DNA of 64,000 nt from positions 124,001 to 188,000 of the forward strand of contig NZ_CP020737.1 in assembly GCF_002097715.1 (NCBI RefSeq). The letters run 5' to 3'. A program made the translations under genes and the position numbers. Source of the DNA: Burkholderia ubonensis subsp. mesacidophila. GTDB lineage: Bacteria; Pseudomonadota; Gammaproteobacteria; Burkholderiales; Burkholderiaceae. Below, piece after piece: positions 32,422 through 47,212 of the stretch; within the stretch, counting starts at the first letter, position 1, and each line of letters opens with the position of its first letter. Under the pieces are notes generated by a model. The model saw nothing but the letters and a program-made list of their open reading frames with translations. It had not been told where the DNA came from and searched no databases.

Positions 32422-32850
32422 CTAGGCCGGAACGAGCATCGGCAACCCGGCATCCGTGCGCCGATCCGCGGTGTCGACCGCGACGACGACGTAGCGCTGC
32501 GCCGCCGGCCAGATGTGCGCCCAGCGGCGCGCGTCTTCATCGATGCTTGCGCGGCCCTGCACGCGCCACGTCGTCTGGCGCGCAAAGTCGACGAACAGCA
32601 GCGCGATGCCGGGATTCACGAGCAGGTTGCCGAGCGTGTTGAACAGGTTGTTGCCCGCGAAGTCGGGGAGCACGAGCGTGCCCCGATCGGGCGCGTCGAC
32701 GAGCGGCTCGAACGTGCCGTCGCCGCGCGGCTGCCGCCCGCGGTACGAGCAATCGGCGTCGCCGGCCGCATTGGCGGTCGCGACGATCAGGAACGCCTGC
32801 TCGCGGATGAACGCGATCGCGTCGGCGGAAAGGGGACCGGGACGATTCAT
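32422..32850 (-). CDS. Pyridoxamine 5'-phosphate oxidase-family FMN-binding protein
   Basis: The product has 142 residues. It has the split-barrel flavin fold: AIAFIREQAFLIVATANAAG, SYRGRQPRGDGTFEPLVD, TLVLPDFAGNNLFNTLGNLL and GIALLFVDFARQTTWRVQGR. These are typical of PNPOx-like flavin/haem-binding proteins that reduce or bind small ligands. ATG 32850 gives the family start; an upstream extension is arginine-rich and non-conserved. It faces the aldehyde dehydrogenase gene across a 303-bp gap. A second split-barrel gene lies on the other side of that dehydrogenase. Confidence 0.85.
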   Translation of the reverse strand: MNRPGPLSADAIAFIREQAFLIVATANAAGDADCSYRGRQPRGDGTFEPLVDAPDRGTLVLPDFAGNNLFNTLGNLLVNPGIALLFVDFARQTTWRVQGRASIDEDARRWAHIWPAAQRYVVVAVDTADRRTDAGLPMLVPA

Positions 32851-33074
32851 TGGCTCGCTCGATGAACGCGCAGGGGCGCACGACACGCGGACGCAAGCGG
32901 CATGCCACCGTGCCGCTGCCGCGCGCGTGCGCATGGCAGTGCGCCGGCGCTGTTGAAATTCCGAACGAATCGCGGAGCGCAGGCCGGGCGCGGTGTTCCG
33001 TTTTTGAGCAGTCCCCTGCGACACATCCGGCGTCGCGCACGGCGCGCGGCCGTGCCGTCCGTCCGCCGCTCCTT

Positions 33075-33090
33075 TGGCATGCATGTTGCG
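33075..33090 (+). promoter_or_regulatory. Sigma-54-type promoter upstream of the aldehyde dehydrogenase gene
   Basis: TGGCATG-N4-TTGC (33075-33089) matches the -24/-12 consensus TGGCAYR-N4-TTGCW except for the last base (G). GG and GC are in correct phase, 64 bp before ATG 33154. The remaining 32851-33153 gap has no other gene. A sigma-54 activator would have to act from upstream. Confidence 0.6.
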
Positions 33091-33153
33091 TTATCCGACA
33101 CGCGCAACCACCCGGTGCTGCATTCCGACAAGCATCACAAACAGGAGACACTG

Positions 33154-34680
<1,527 letters not shown>

Positions 34681-34764
34681 TCGCCGCTGGGGCGGGCGCG
34701 CGCCGTTTGCGTTCGCGCGCCGGCGCGCGTCAGTCCGCGCCGGCGCGTCCCCCGAGGAGCCGAC

Positions 34765-35322
34765 ATGGCGGAACCGATTCGACCGACTTCGCGGGATCCG
34801 GTGTTTCACGACGGCGAGCTCGACGCGCATCGCCGCTTCGGCGTCGTCGACGAAGCCGAGCACATGCGCGACGTCGTCACGACGCGGCTGAGCATCGGCG
34901 TGCGGCATTTCATCGAGACGCAGCCGTTCATGTTCGTCGGCGTGGGGGGCGGCGGCCACGCGCCCGTGACCTGCGACATCGTGCAATCGATGCGCGACGC
35001 GCACGGCGAATGGCTGCCGGTCGTCACGGTGCTCGATACGAGGACGCTGCGCTTCGCGTTGCCGCGCCCGGCCGGGCAGGGCGATGGCGGCCGGATCGGC
35101 GCCGCGCAATGCGACGGCAACGGGGTCGGGCTGCTGTTCGTCGATTTCCTGCGCGGCATCCGGTACCGGGTCAACGGTCGGGCGGTCGTGTGCAACGACC
35201 CGTGCGACGGCGGCGCGACGCCGTGGCCGGCGGGCTGCCCGATCGTCGAGCTGACCGTCCGGCAGGCGTACGGGAATTGCGGCACGCGCGTCGTGCGGCT
35301 GCGGCCGGGAGGCGGCGCGTGA
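34765..35322 (+). CDS. PNPOx-like split-barrel flavoprotein
   Basis: The product has 185 residues. Segments RPTSRDPVFHDGELDAHRRF, RHFIETQPFMFVGVGGGGHA, LPVVTVLDTRTLRFALPRPA and GVGLLFVDFLRGIRYRVNGR fit the FMN-binding split barrel. The last segment parallels the neighbour at 32422, suggesting distant paralogy. GAGGAG precedes ATG 34765. It follows the aldehyde dehydrogenase by 84 bp. No catalytic role can be assigned. Confidence 0.8.
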   Translation: MAEPIRPTSRDPVFHDGELDAHRRFGVVDEAEHMRDVVTTRLSIGVRHFIETQPFMFVGVGGGGHAPVTCDIVQSMRDAHGEWLPVVTVLDTRTLRFALPRPAGQGDGGRIGAAQCDGNGVGLLFVDFLRGIRYRVNGRAVVCNDPCDGGATPWPAGCPIVELTVRQAYGNCGTRVVRLRPGGGA

Positions 35323-35594
35323 CCCGGCGCGTGATCCGGCGCGTCGTCCGCGAGTTCTCCGATGTGGCGGGGCGAGCGGGCAACCGCGTCGGGCTCGGCT
35401 GCGCACGACGCACCGGCGCTCGCGCGGCTGCACCAGCCGGGTGCGCGTCGGGCGGCATCGCGGTCAGTACGCATTGCGCGTCCGGGCGCGCCGTCGTTGA
35501 ATGACGGGCTTGAGCCGGATCGCACAGCCTGTCCGCGATTCGGCACGGGACTTGCGTGTCATGCGCGGTTCCGGGCGGTTGAAGGAGAAACACG

Positions 35595-36629
35595 ATGAGT
35601 GAACGAGTGGAGCGTGCCGCCGAGCCGACGGCCGAGGACACGCGGTGCAATGCGCAAGGCGGCGAAGCGCCGGCCGGGCAGGCCGTCGTCAGCGTCGCAC
35701 ACGACGCCGACGAGCAGGCGCGCAACCTGATCGGCTGGCGGCAGACCTACGACCAGCTCGCGGCGGGCCGCTTCGTCGGCACGCTGACCGAGCTGCCGCT
35801 CGACACGATGAAGCTGTTCCGCGAATCGACGAGCCACATGTTGCGCCAGGCGTGCGAGGTGCGCGGCGATGCGTACTGGTTCGGCATCCCGCTCGTGCGC
35901 GACGGCGCGGCGCGCGTCGATGCGCACCGGATCGACGCCGGCGCGCTCGCGTTCCGGCCCGGCAACGTCGAATTCGAATTGCTGACGCCCGCCCAGTTCT
36001 CGATCTACGGCGTCGTCGTGCGCGGCGACGTGCTGCGCCGGTATGCGGAGCAGGTCGAGCGCTGCGGGCTCGACGACCGGCTGCCCGCGCAGAGCGTGAT
36101 GCAGGTCGGCGAGGCGCGGCTCACGCGCCTGTGCGCGCTGCTCGGTGCGCGGCTCGACGACGCGGCGGCCGCCGCCGCGCCGCTGCCGGACCCGCAGCGC
36201 AACGACCTGCAGGCCGAGGTGCTCGCGGCGCTGTTCGACGTGTGTGCGCTGCCCGCCGACGGCGCGGCCGGCACGGCGCTGTCGAGACGGCGCCGGATCG
36301 TCGAGCAGGCGCGCGACTACGTGCTCGCGCACCGCTCGCGGCCGGTCGGCGTGCCCGAGCTGTGCGAACAGCTGCACGTGAGCCGCCGCACGCTGCAGTA
36401 CTGCTTCCAGGACGTGCTCGGGATGGCGCCCGCGACCTATCTGCGCACGCTGCGGCTGAACGGCGCGCGGCGCGACCTGTGCGGCCGCGCGGTGGGGTCC
36501 GTGCAGGATGTCGCCGAGGCGTGGGGCTTCTGGCACCTGAGCCAGTTCGCGACCGACTACCGGCGGATGTTCGGCAAGCGGCCGTCGGAGACGCTGCGCG
36601 ACGGCGTGACGATGGTCGCTGCGGGGTAA
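35595..36629 (+). CDS. eutR: AraC family regulator, EutR type (ethanolamine regulon)
   Basis: The product has 344 residues. The N-terminal effector domain (GWRQTYDQLAAGRFVGTLTE, FRESTSHMLRQACEVRG, YWFGIPL, FRPGNVEFELLTPAQFSIYG) and the C-terminal AraC domain (ARDYVLAHRSRPVGVPELCE, QLHVSRRTLQYCFQDVLG, WGFWHLSQFATDYRRMF) follow enteric EutR closely over the whole length. EutR activates ethanolamine genes on sensing ethanolamine plus adenosylcobalamin. AAGGAGAA precedes ATG 35595. Its position 3 kb from the permease-eutBC unit supports the call. Confidence 0.88.
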   Translation: MSERVERAAEPTAEDTRCNAQGGEAPAGQAVVSVAHDADEQARNLIGWRQTYDQLAAGRFVGTLTELPLDTMKLFRESTSHMLRQACEVRGDAYWFGIPLVRDGAARVDAHRIDAGALAFRPGNVEFELLTPAQFSIYGVVVRGDVLRRYAEQVERCGLDDRLPAQSVMQVGEARLTRLCALLGARLDDAAAAAAPLPDPQRNDLQAEVLAALFDVCALPADGAAGTALSRRRRIVEQARDYVLAHRSRPVGVPELCEQLHVSRRTLQYCFQDVLGMAPATYLRTLRLNGARRDLCGRAVGSVQDVAEAWGFWHLSQFATDYRRMFGKRPSETLRDGVTMVAAG

Positions 36630-36665
36630 TGGTGGCGTAACGGCGTCCGGGCGCGGCGGCGTGGG

Positions 36666-37730
36666 TCAAATTACCGGCCAGCCGACCGCATCCCAATCGA
36701 CCGCGCGATAGGCGGCCTCGACCGCCGCAAGGTCGTCCGGCGCTTCGCTGCGGTGCACCCCGCGCAGCGCGTCCGGCACGTCGAGCGCGACCGGCACGCA
36801 ATGCGGGTAGTCGCGCACGCGCAGCGCCGGCGCGATCGTCGTGAAGCACGCGAGCGTCGGCACGTCGAAGCCGTCCGCGAGATGCACCGCGGCAGTGTCC
36901 GGCGCGAACAGCACGCTTGCGCCCTTGATCCATGCGATGAATGCCGCAGTGTCGCGCGCGAATCCGCTCGCGTCGACATACGCGGGATGCGCGACCGGCC
37001 CAAAGCCGACCACGGGCAGCCGGTAGCGCCGCGCGAGCCGGTCGACGAACGCGGCGCGCAACGCCGGCGGCACGCTGCGCACCGCGGTGGTCGCGCTCGG
37101 GCAGAACAGCGCGTACGGCCGCCGCCACGCATCGGGCAGCGCGGGGAGCGGCAAGCGTGCGAGCCAGCGGTTGCGCCTGGCCGACGCGGGCAGCCCCGCT
37201 GGGTCCGCGCCGAGCGCGGCGAGAAAGAAGTCGATCATCGGCAGCCGCGCGAAATCCGGCCAGTACAGGTGATTGCCGAGATCGATGCAGCGCGTCGCGG
37301 CCGGCAGCGCGTCAGCCGGCCACGGCAACGCACGCAACGGCGCGACGACGTCGGCCGCGAGCGCATACAACTCGTCGACATAGCGCGGCGCGCAGGCTGG
37401 GCGGTACAGCGTGAAGCGCAGCCCGGGGTGCGCGTCGCGCAACGCGGCGAGCGCGGTCAGGCCGATCACCGAATCGCCGAGCGTGACGCCCATGCCGTTG
37501 ATCACGTGCACGTGCGGCGCGCCGCCGTAGTCGAACCGGAACGGCTGGGTCGCCGCGTGCAGCAGGCCCAGCGCGGGGGCGGCCGGCACGTGGCCGACGG
37601 CGCAGCCATGGCTCCGCTCGAGGTCGTAGGGCGCGACGAGCGTGCCGTCCGGTGCGAGCAGCGTGCCCGGCCAGACGAGCGCTTCGTCAGGTGACAGCGC
37701 GGTTCCGGCCGGCATGGCGCACACGTCCAT
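36666..37730 (-). CDS. Glycosyltransferase family 9 (heptosyltransferase-like)
   Basis: The product has 354 residues. The C-terminal half has the GT9 nucleotide-sugar signature (LFAPDTAAVHLADGFDVPTL) and FCPSATTAVRSVPPALRAAF. The N-terminal half has INGMGVTLGDSVIGLTALAA followed by LRDAHPGLRFTLYRP, which parallels the GDxI..TxAL..LR acceptor domain. No signal peptide; GT9 enzymes act at the cytoplasmic membrane face on LPS core or other glycans. It begins 2 bp after the stop of the thiamine-diphosphate enzyme gene, so the two are probably co-transcribed. The acceptor is unknown. Confidence 0.82.
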   Translation of the reverse strand: MDVCAMPAGTALSPDEALVWPGTLLAPDGTLVAPYDLERSHGCAVGHVPAAPALGLLHAATQPFRFDYGGAPHVHVINGMGVTLGDSVIGLTALAALRDAHPGLRFTLYRPACAPRYVDELYALAADVVAPLRALPWPADALPAATRCIDLGNHLYWPDFARLPMIDFFLAALGADPAGLPASARRNRWLARLPLPALPDAWRRPYALFCPSATTAVRSVPPALRAAFVDRLARRYRLPVVGFGPVAHPAYVDASGFARDTAAFIAWIKGASVLFAPDTAAVHLADGFDVPTLACFTTIAPALRVRDYPHCVPVALDVPDALRGVHRSEAPDDLAAVEAAYRAVDWDAVGWPVI

Positions 37731-37732
37731 CG

Positions 37733-39436
37733 TCACGCGCCGCGCGCGCGGCGCCCCTGCTCCCGGATCTGTTCGAGCGTCGCCGCCGGCGTGCAGGCTT
37801 CCTGCGGCACGCGGATCTCGATCAACGCGGGCAGGCCGCAGGTGAGTGCGCGGTCCAGCGCGGGCGCGAAGTCGGCGGTGCGCTCGACCGTCTCGCCGTG
37901 CGCGCCGAACGCGCGCGCATACGCGGCGAAATCCGGGTTCGTGAGCCCGGTGCCGTGCACGCGTCCCGGGTAGTTGCGCTCCTGATGCATGCGGATCGTG
38001 CCGAAATGACTGTTGTTGACGACGATCACGACGATGTTCAGCCCGTACTGCATCGCGGTCGCCAGCTCGTTGCCGGCCATCATGAAGCAGCCGTCGCCGG
38101 CGAGCGCGACGACCGCCCGCTGCGGATACAGCGACTTCGCGGCGAGCGCGGCGGGCACGCCGTACCCCATCGCGCCGCTGGTCGGCGCGACCTGCGAGCG
38201 GAAATGGCGGTACGCGAAGTGCCGGTGCAGCCAGATCGCGTAGTTGCCCGCGCCGTTGGTCAGGATCGCGTCGTGCGGCAGCCGCTCGCGCAGCTGCACC
38301 ATCACGTCGCCGAGCTGGACGTCGCCGGGCATCGGCAGCGGCGCATGCCAGTCGAGATACGCGCGGTGCGCGTCGGCCGCGCTGCCGGCCCACGCGGGCG
38401 ATGCCGGCGGTTCGAGCGCGGCGAGCGGCGCGGCGATCTCCGGCATGCCGGACACGATCGGCAGGTCGGCCGCGTAGACCCGGCCGAGTTCGTCCGCGCC
38501 CTGGTGAACGTGGATCAACGTCTGGCGGGTCTTCGGGATGTCGAGCAGCGTGTAGCCGCCGGTCGTCGCTTCGCCGAGGCGCGGCCCGAGCGCGAACAGC
38601 AGGTCGGCCTCGCGGATGCGTCGCGCGAGCGCGGGATTGATGCCGAGCCCGACGTCGCCCGCGTAGTTCGGATGCGCGTTGTCGAAGGTGTCCTGGTAGC
38701 GGAACGCGCACGCGACCGGCAGTTGCCAGCGCTCGACGAAGGTGCGCAGGTTCGCGCACGCGTCGATCGTCCAGCCGCTGCCGCCGACGACGACCAGCGG
38801 CCGCTGGGCGCGCGCGAGCCGCTCGCGCAGCTCGTCCATCTGCGCGGCGGACGGCGCGGCCGCGACGCGCTTCGCGGCTGGCACGACCGGCTGCGGCGCG
38901 CACGCGTCGGACAGCACGTCTTCCGGCAGCGCGAGCACGACCGGGCCCGGCCGGCCCGACATCGCGACGTGGAACGCGTGGCTCAGGTATTCAGGGATGC
39001 GGCGCGGGTCGTCGATCTGCGCGACCCATTTCGCCATCTGGCCGAACATGCGGCGGTAGTCGATTTCCTGGAACGCCTCGCGGTCCATGTGCTCGCGCGC
39101 GCACTGGCCGATGAACAGGATCATCGGCGTCGAATCCTGGAACGCGGTGTGCACGCCGATCGACGCGTGCGTCGCGCCGGGCCCGCGCGTGACGAACGCG
39201 ACGCCGGGGCGGCCGGTCAGCTTGCCGGCCGCCTCCGCCATGTTCGCGGCGGCCGCCTCGTGGCGGCAGACGACCGTCTGGAGGCGCGCGGTGTGGTCCG
39301 CGAGCGCATCGAGCACGGCCAGAAAGCTCTCGCCCGGCACGCAGAACACGCGTTCGACGTGATTGGCGAGCAACGCATCGACGAGCAGGCGTGCGCCGTT
39401 GACGCCGCGCGGCTCGAAATCCTCGGAATGCGACAT
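37733..39436 (-). CDS. Thiamine-diphosphate-dependent enzyme, acetolactate-synthase-like
   Basis: The product has 567 residues. TPP-enzyme architecture: PYR domain (ERVFCVPGESFLAVLDAL, conserved Glu in VVCRHEAAAANMAEAAGK), central FAD/nucleotide-like domain, and PP domain with the ThDP motif GDGCFMMAGNELATAMQYGL-x-VVIVVNN. It resembles IlvB but lacks a neighbouring regulatory small subunit, so it may be a catabolic or specialised decarboxylase/synthase rather than branched-chain biosynthesis. An AGGGAG site precedes ATG 39436. The GT9 gene follows directly. Confidence 0.88.
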   Translation of the reverse strand: MSHSEDFEPRGVNGARLLVDALLANHVERVFCVPGESFLAVLDALADHTARLQTVVCRHEAAAANMAEAAGKLTGRPGVAFVTRGPGATHASIGVHTAFQDSTPMILFIGQCAREHMDREAFQEIDYRRMFGQMAKWVAQIDDPRRIPEYLSHAFHVAMSGRPGPVVLALPEDVLSDACAPQPVVPAAKRVAAAPSAAQMDELRERLARAQRPLVVVGGSGWTIDACANLRTFVERWQLPVACAFRYQDTFDNAHPNYAGDVGLGINPALARRIREADLLFALGPRLGEATTGGYTLLDIPKTRQTLIHVHQGADELGRVYAADLPIVSGMPEIAAPLAALEPPASPAWAGSAADAHRAYLDWHAPLPMPGDVQLGDVMVQLRERLPHDAILTNGAGNYAIWLHRHFAYRHFRSQVAPTSGAMGYGVPAALAAKSLYPQRAVVALAGDGCFMMAGNELATAMQYGLNIVVIVVNNSHFGTIRMHQERNYPGRVHGTGLTNPDFAAYARAFGAHGETVERTADFAPALDRALTCGLPALIEIRVPQEACTPAATLEQIREQGRRARGA

Positions 39437-39696
39437 GAGATGCCGTCTCCCTGGGTAGCGGGACGTACAGCTTACGCCGGTTCGGGGGCGGGTGAAAAGT
39501 GTCGGAACGCGGGGGGTGTCCGGGAATACCGGGTCGCTCGTCGCGCCAGGCGACGGTGCCGACTGGGCGATGTGCACGCGCCGGCTTTCGTCGTGAATGC
39601 GGATGCCGCTCAATAACCCGTCAACGCGCAACGACGGGAGAGGGTGAACGATGCGTACAGATGGATTTGAGTTGTGCGTGGAAGAAATCAGGGAGC

Positions 39697-39724
39697 GCGT
39701 ATCGGACATGCCTGTCCGATACGC
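39697..39724. other. Perfect 12-bp hairpin downstream of sdaA
   Basis: GCGTATCGGACA, 4-nt loop TGCC, TGTCCGATACGC. It lies in the 346-bp gap 39437-39782, about 60 bp past the sdaA stop. No U-tract follows in either direction. I see no credible gene elsewhere in this gap. Confidence 0.7.
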
Positions 39725-39782
39725 ATGCATACGACCCGGATATTCAGGATCGGCGGTTCCCGGGCCGTGTCGCCCGACGCGC

Positions 39783-41171
<1,389 letters not shown>

Positions 41172-41198
41172 TTTGATTCCTGCCTTGCTGTAAGAATT

Positions 41199-42341
41199 CT
41201 AGCGCGCCTGCAGCGGCAAGCACGCGGCTAGCCATGCGGGCGGCGTCGGGGAGAGCTGCTGCGCGATGCGGGCGTAGCGCCCGTCGAGCCGCGCGGCCAG
41301 ATGAAAGAGTTCGGTGGCGTTTTTCGGGTCCCACTGCCCCGTGTAGCCGGGAAGGCCGGCTTCGCGCCGCTTCGCGTCGAACGCGACCGGCGAATGCACG
41401 AATTCCTCATGCGTTTTCTCGCCGCGTGCGTACGGCGCGAGCCAGTCGAGCGCCGCGGCGAGCGTCGCGCCGTTCGCGCCCTTTTCGCGCAGCCAGTTGC
41501 GGTTGAAGCGGCGCGCGGCGAGCGCGGCGGTCACGAGCGGCTGCAGGTCGTAGACCGCGTAGTGCAGCGCATCGCGCTCCGTGAAGTCGTAGGTCGTGCC
41601 GTCCGCGGCGATGTTGTCGGCGAGATGCTCGACGAACAGTCGCTGCGCGGCATTCATCATCTTGCGGTCGCCGAGCGTGAACGCGGACAGCGCGATCAGC
41701 TTGATCCGGTGGCTCTGCCAGTTGTTGCGCCAGGTGCCGGCGAGCGGGCGCTTCTGCGCGTCGATCTGCGCGACGTAGCCGGCGCCGAGCTTCGCGATGA
41801 ACGCGGACGCGGCGTTGCGGGTCTTCACCGGCAGCGCGCTCGCGGTCATGTCGTAGGCCAGGATCAGGCTCTCGAAGCGCGTCTCGTCGATCGGGTTGAA
41901 GCTCGGCTGGTAGGTCGCGACCCACGCGGACAGGAAGCGGTCGACGAACTGCAGGTAGCGCGGATCGTTGGTCACGCGCCATGCGAGCGCCGCGTCGCGC
42001 ATCAGGTCCATGTCCTTCATCGCGGCGACGCTCTGGTCGTACAGGCCTTCGTGCGGCAGCGTGCCTTCCGTGTGCACGCGCGGCAGCGCCTTCGGCTGCT
42101 CGCCGAGATGCGCGTCGACGCCGCGGACCAGCGCCTGCACGCCCGGCTCGGCCTGGGTCGTCTCGCTCGACTGCAGCGCGGGTGCCGCGCAGAAATTCAT
42201 CGCCGCGCGCGCCGCGCCCGACGCGCCGAGACCGGCGGCGGCGAGCGACAGCGACGCGACGAGCGTCGGCACGAACGTGCGGGCGCGCATGCGCCGCCGC
42301 ATGTGCCGTGATTCGCGGCCCGGGAACATCAGACGCACCAT
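41199..42341 (-). CDS. Alginate lyase family (PL5-like) exported protein
   Basis: The product has about 380 residues. Two Arg clusters precede a secretion helix ending in GASGAARA-A. The mature domain is an alpha/alpha-barrel with RVTNDPRYLQFVDRFLSAW, GTWRNNWQSHRIKLIALSAF and TTYDFTERDALHYAVYDLQP, the conserved core of alginate lyase-family proteins. PL5 AlgL uses an N-N-H-S-Y motif; here it is NNWQSHR, so catalysis on alginate is uncertain. I chose ATG 42341 because AAGGAG sits 6 nt upstream; ATG 42355 is less well supported. It is separated from gcvP by a strong terminator and reads into sdaA. Confidence 0.82.
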   Translation of the reverse strand: MVRLMFPGRESRHMRRRMRARTFVPTLVASLSLAAAGLGASGAARAAMNFCAAPALQSSETTQAEPGVQALVRGVDAHLGEQPKALPRVHTEGTLPHEGLYDQSVAAMKDMDLMRDAALAWRVTNDPRYLQFVDRFLSAWVATYQPSFNPIDETRFESLILAYDMTASALPVKTRNAASAFIAKLGAGYVAQIDAQKRPLAGTWRNNWQSHRIKLIALSAFTLGDRKMMNAAQRLFVEHLADNIAADGTTYDFTERDALHYAVYDLQPLVTAALAARRFNRNWLREKGANGATLAAALDWLAPYARGEKTHEEFVHSPVAFDAKRREAGLPGYTGQWDPKNATELFHLAARLDGRYARIAQQLSPTPPAWLAACLPLQAR

Positions 42342-42421
42342 GCGGAACTCCTTCATTGGCTGGATCGCGTGTGATGTTAGCCGGATTGGGGGACGAACGT
42401 GAGCCGGTTCGGCTTCCAGGG

Positions 42422-42456
42422 CAAAAACCGCACGCAACCGGGCGGTTGCGTGCGGT
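42422..42456 (-). terminator. Intrinsic terminator after gcvP
   Basis: On the minus strand, a perfect 13-bp stem (ACCGCACGCAACC / GGTTGCGTGCGGT) with a 4-nt loop is followed by a run of T. It lies 64 bp beyond the gcvP stop. A second GC-rich palindromic tract fills 42467-42513. Confidence 0.9.
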
Positions 42457-42519
42457 GCGGCATCGGCCGGGCCTGGCCAGGCCTGACCTGGCCGGGCCCG
42501 GCCGGAACCAACGCGCGCG

Positions 42520-45447
<2,928 letters not shown>

Positions 45448-45519
45448 GGCAATCCTGCAGTCGCGGAGCGCCGCCCGTGCTGCCGGGCCGGCGCGTCGCG
45501 CGATTCGTGAGTAGTTGGG

Positions 45520-45900
45520 TTAGCCGACCAGCTTTGCGTACGCGGCGGCGTCGAGCAGGCCGTCGGTCGATGCACCGGCGGCGAGCTTGATCTTGAAGAG
45601 CCACACGTCGTACGCGTCGCTGTTCACCTCTTCCGGCGTATCGACGGCGTCCGCGTTGATCGCGACCACCTCGCCCGACACGGGCGAATAGATGTCCGAT
45701 GCGGCTTTCACCGATTCGACGACGCCGACGGCGTCGCCTGCCTTCACCTGCTTGCCGACCGGCGGCAGTTCGAGGAAGACGATGTCGCCGAGCGTGTTCT
45801 GCGCGTGATCGGTGATGCCGATCGTCAGCGTGCCGTCGGCTTCGGTGCGGATCCACTCGTGTTCGTCGGTGTACTTCAGATCGGCCGGGACGTTGCTCAT
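45520..45900 (-). CDS. gcvH: Glycine cleavage H protein
   Basis: Lipoate-bearing carrier of 126 residues that shuttles the aminomethyl group between GcvP, GcvT and lipoamide dehydrogenase. The lipoyl lysine is Lys65 in [21 protein letters not shown]-terminal [13 protein letters not shown] and C-terminal WLFKIKL are canonical. It sits between gcvT (104-bp gap) and gcvP. AGGAGCATCCG precedes ATG 45900. Confidence 0.98.
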   Translation of the reverse strand: MSNVPADLKYTDEHEWIRTEADGTLTIGITDHAQNTLGDIVFLELPPVGKQVKAGDAVGVVESVKAASDIYSPVSGEVVAINADAVDTPEEVNSDAYDVWLFKIKLAAGASTDGLLDAAAYAKLVG

Positions 45901-46004
45901 CGGATGCTCCTGAATAGAAAGGATGTGATTCTTCGTTCTGGCGCACCGTGGCGGTGCGCCGAGTGTGGTTCGCCGGGCGCCATGCCGCCCGGCCCTCCGG
46001 GTCG

Positions 46005-47123
46005 TTACGCAGCGAGGACCTTGCCGTTGCGCACGAACGGCAGTTTTACCACGCGCGCGGGAAGTTGCTTGTCGCGAATCTGCACCTGCACGGTGTCGCC
46101 GATCTGCACGGCCGCGGGCACGCGCGCAAAGGCGATCGACTCCTGCATCGACGGCGAGAACGTACCGCTCGTGATCTCGCCTTCGCCGTGCGGCGTGACG
46201 ACTTTCTGGTGCGCGCGCAGCACGCCGCCCGCCTTGCCGTTCTCCTTCTGCAGGATCAGGCCGACGAACGCGGCGCGCGTGCCGTCGCGCTCGAGCGCGT
46301 CGCGGCCGACGAACGCGCGCGGCGTCGTGAGGTCGACGGTCCACGCGAGGCCCGCGTCGAGCGGGGAAACGGTGTCGTCCATGTCCTGGCCGTACAGGTT
46401 CATGCCGGCCTCGAGGCGCAGCGTGTCGCGCGCGCCGAGCCCGCACGGGCGCACGCCGTTCTGCTGCAGCGCGCTCCACAGGGCTTCGACGTGGGCGGCC
46501 GGAACGATCACCTCGAAACCGTCTTCGCCGGTGTAGCCGGTGCGCGCGACGGTGAGATCGCCGAACGGCGTGCCCGCGACCTGCGCGGCGTTGAACGGCT
46601 TGAGCTCGCTCGTCGCGGCGCGCGCGGCGGGGATCGTCGTCCACGCCTTTTCACGGGCGTTCGGGCCCTGCACGGCGACGATCGCGAAATCGCGGCGCGG
46701 CGTGATCGTGACGCCGTAGCCGCCTTGCTCGTTGAGCTGGTTGAACCACGCGATGTCCTTCTCGGCGGTGCCGGCGTTGACGACGACGCGGAAGAACTCC
46801 TCGGTGAAGTAATAGACGATCAGGTCGTCGATGACGCCGCCCTGCGGATTGAGCAGGCACGAGTAGAGCGCCTTGCCGGGCGTCTTGAGCTTGCCGACGT
46901 TGTTCGCGACCGCGTGCTCGAAGAACGCGCGCACGCGGCTGCCGGTGAAATCGACGACGCACATGTGCGACACGTCGAACATGCCGGCGTCGGTGCGCAC
47001 GGCCTGGTGCTCTTCGATTTGCGAGCCGTAGTTGACGGGCATGTCCCAGCCGCCGAAATCGACCATGCGGGCGTTGAGCGCGCGGTGCGCGGCGTTGAGC
47101 GGGGTATGTTTGAGTGCAGTCAT
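46005..47123 (-). CDS. gcvT: Glycine cleavage T protein (aminomethyltransferase)
   Basis: Tetrahydrofolate-dependent enzyme that releases ammonia and forms 5,10-methylene-THF from the aminomethyl-lipoyl H protein. The product has 372 residues. Motifs: [60 protein letters not shown] and [21 protein letters not shown] chose ATG 47123 (MTALKHTPL); an ATG five codons upstream has no better site. A tandem glycine riboswitch precedes it. Confidence 0.97.
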   Translation of the reverse strand: MTALKHTPLNAAHRALNARMVDFGGWDMPVNYGSQIEEHQAVRTDAGMFDVSHMCVVDFTGSRVRAFFEHAVANNVGKLKTPGKALYSCLLNPQGGVIDDLIVYYFTEEFFRVVVNAGTAEKDIAWFNQLNEQGGYGVTITPRRDFAIVAVQGPNAREKAWTTIPAARAATSELKPFNAAQVAGTPFGDLTVARTGYTGEDGFEVIVPAAHVEALWSALQQNGVRPCGLGARDTLRLEAGMNLYGQDMDDTVSPLDAGLAWTVDLTTPRAFVGRDALERDGTRAAFVGLILQKENGKAGGVLRAHQKVVTPHGEGEITSGTFSPSMQESIAFARVPAAVQIGDTVQVQIRDKQLPARVVKLPFVRNGKVLAA

Positions 47124-47212
47124 CGAGGCCTCAGGCAAGGCGCTTGCGCGCGGGACAATACGGCGATGTGCCGACCGCCGCGGCCTTGGGCCGGCGGGCG
47201 GTGCTGTACGTG

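Noticed and set aside
32851..33084. N-terminal extension of the 32422 flavoprotein gene
   Set aside because: The extra residues are Arg/Ala-rich and not conserved; ATG 32850 gives the normal family length.
42467..42513. GC-rich palindromes after gcvP as a mobile element end
   Set aside because: No transposase, no target duplication; more simply part of the terminator region.
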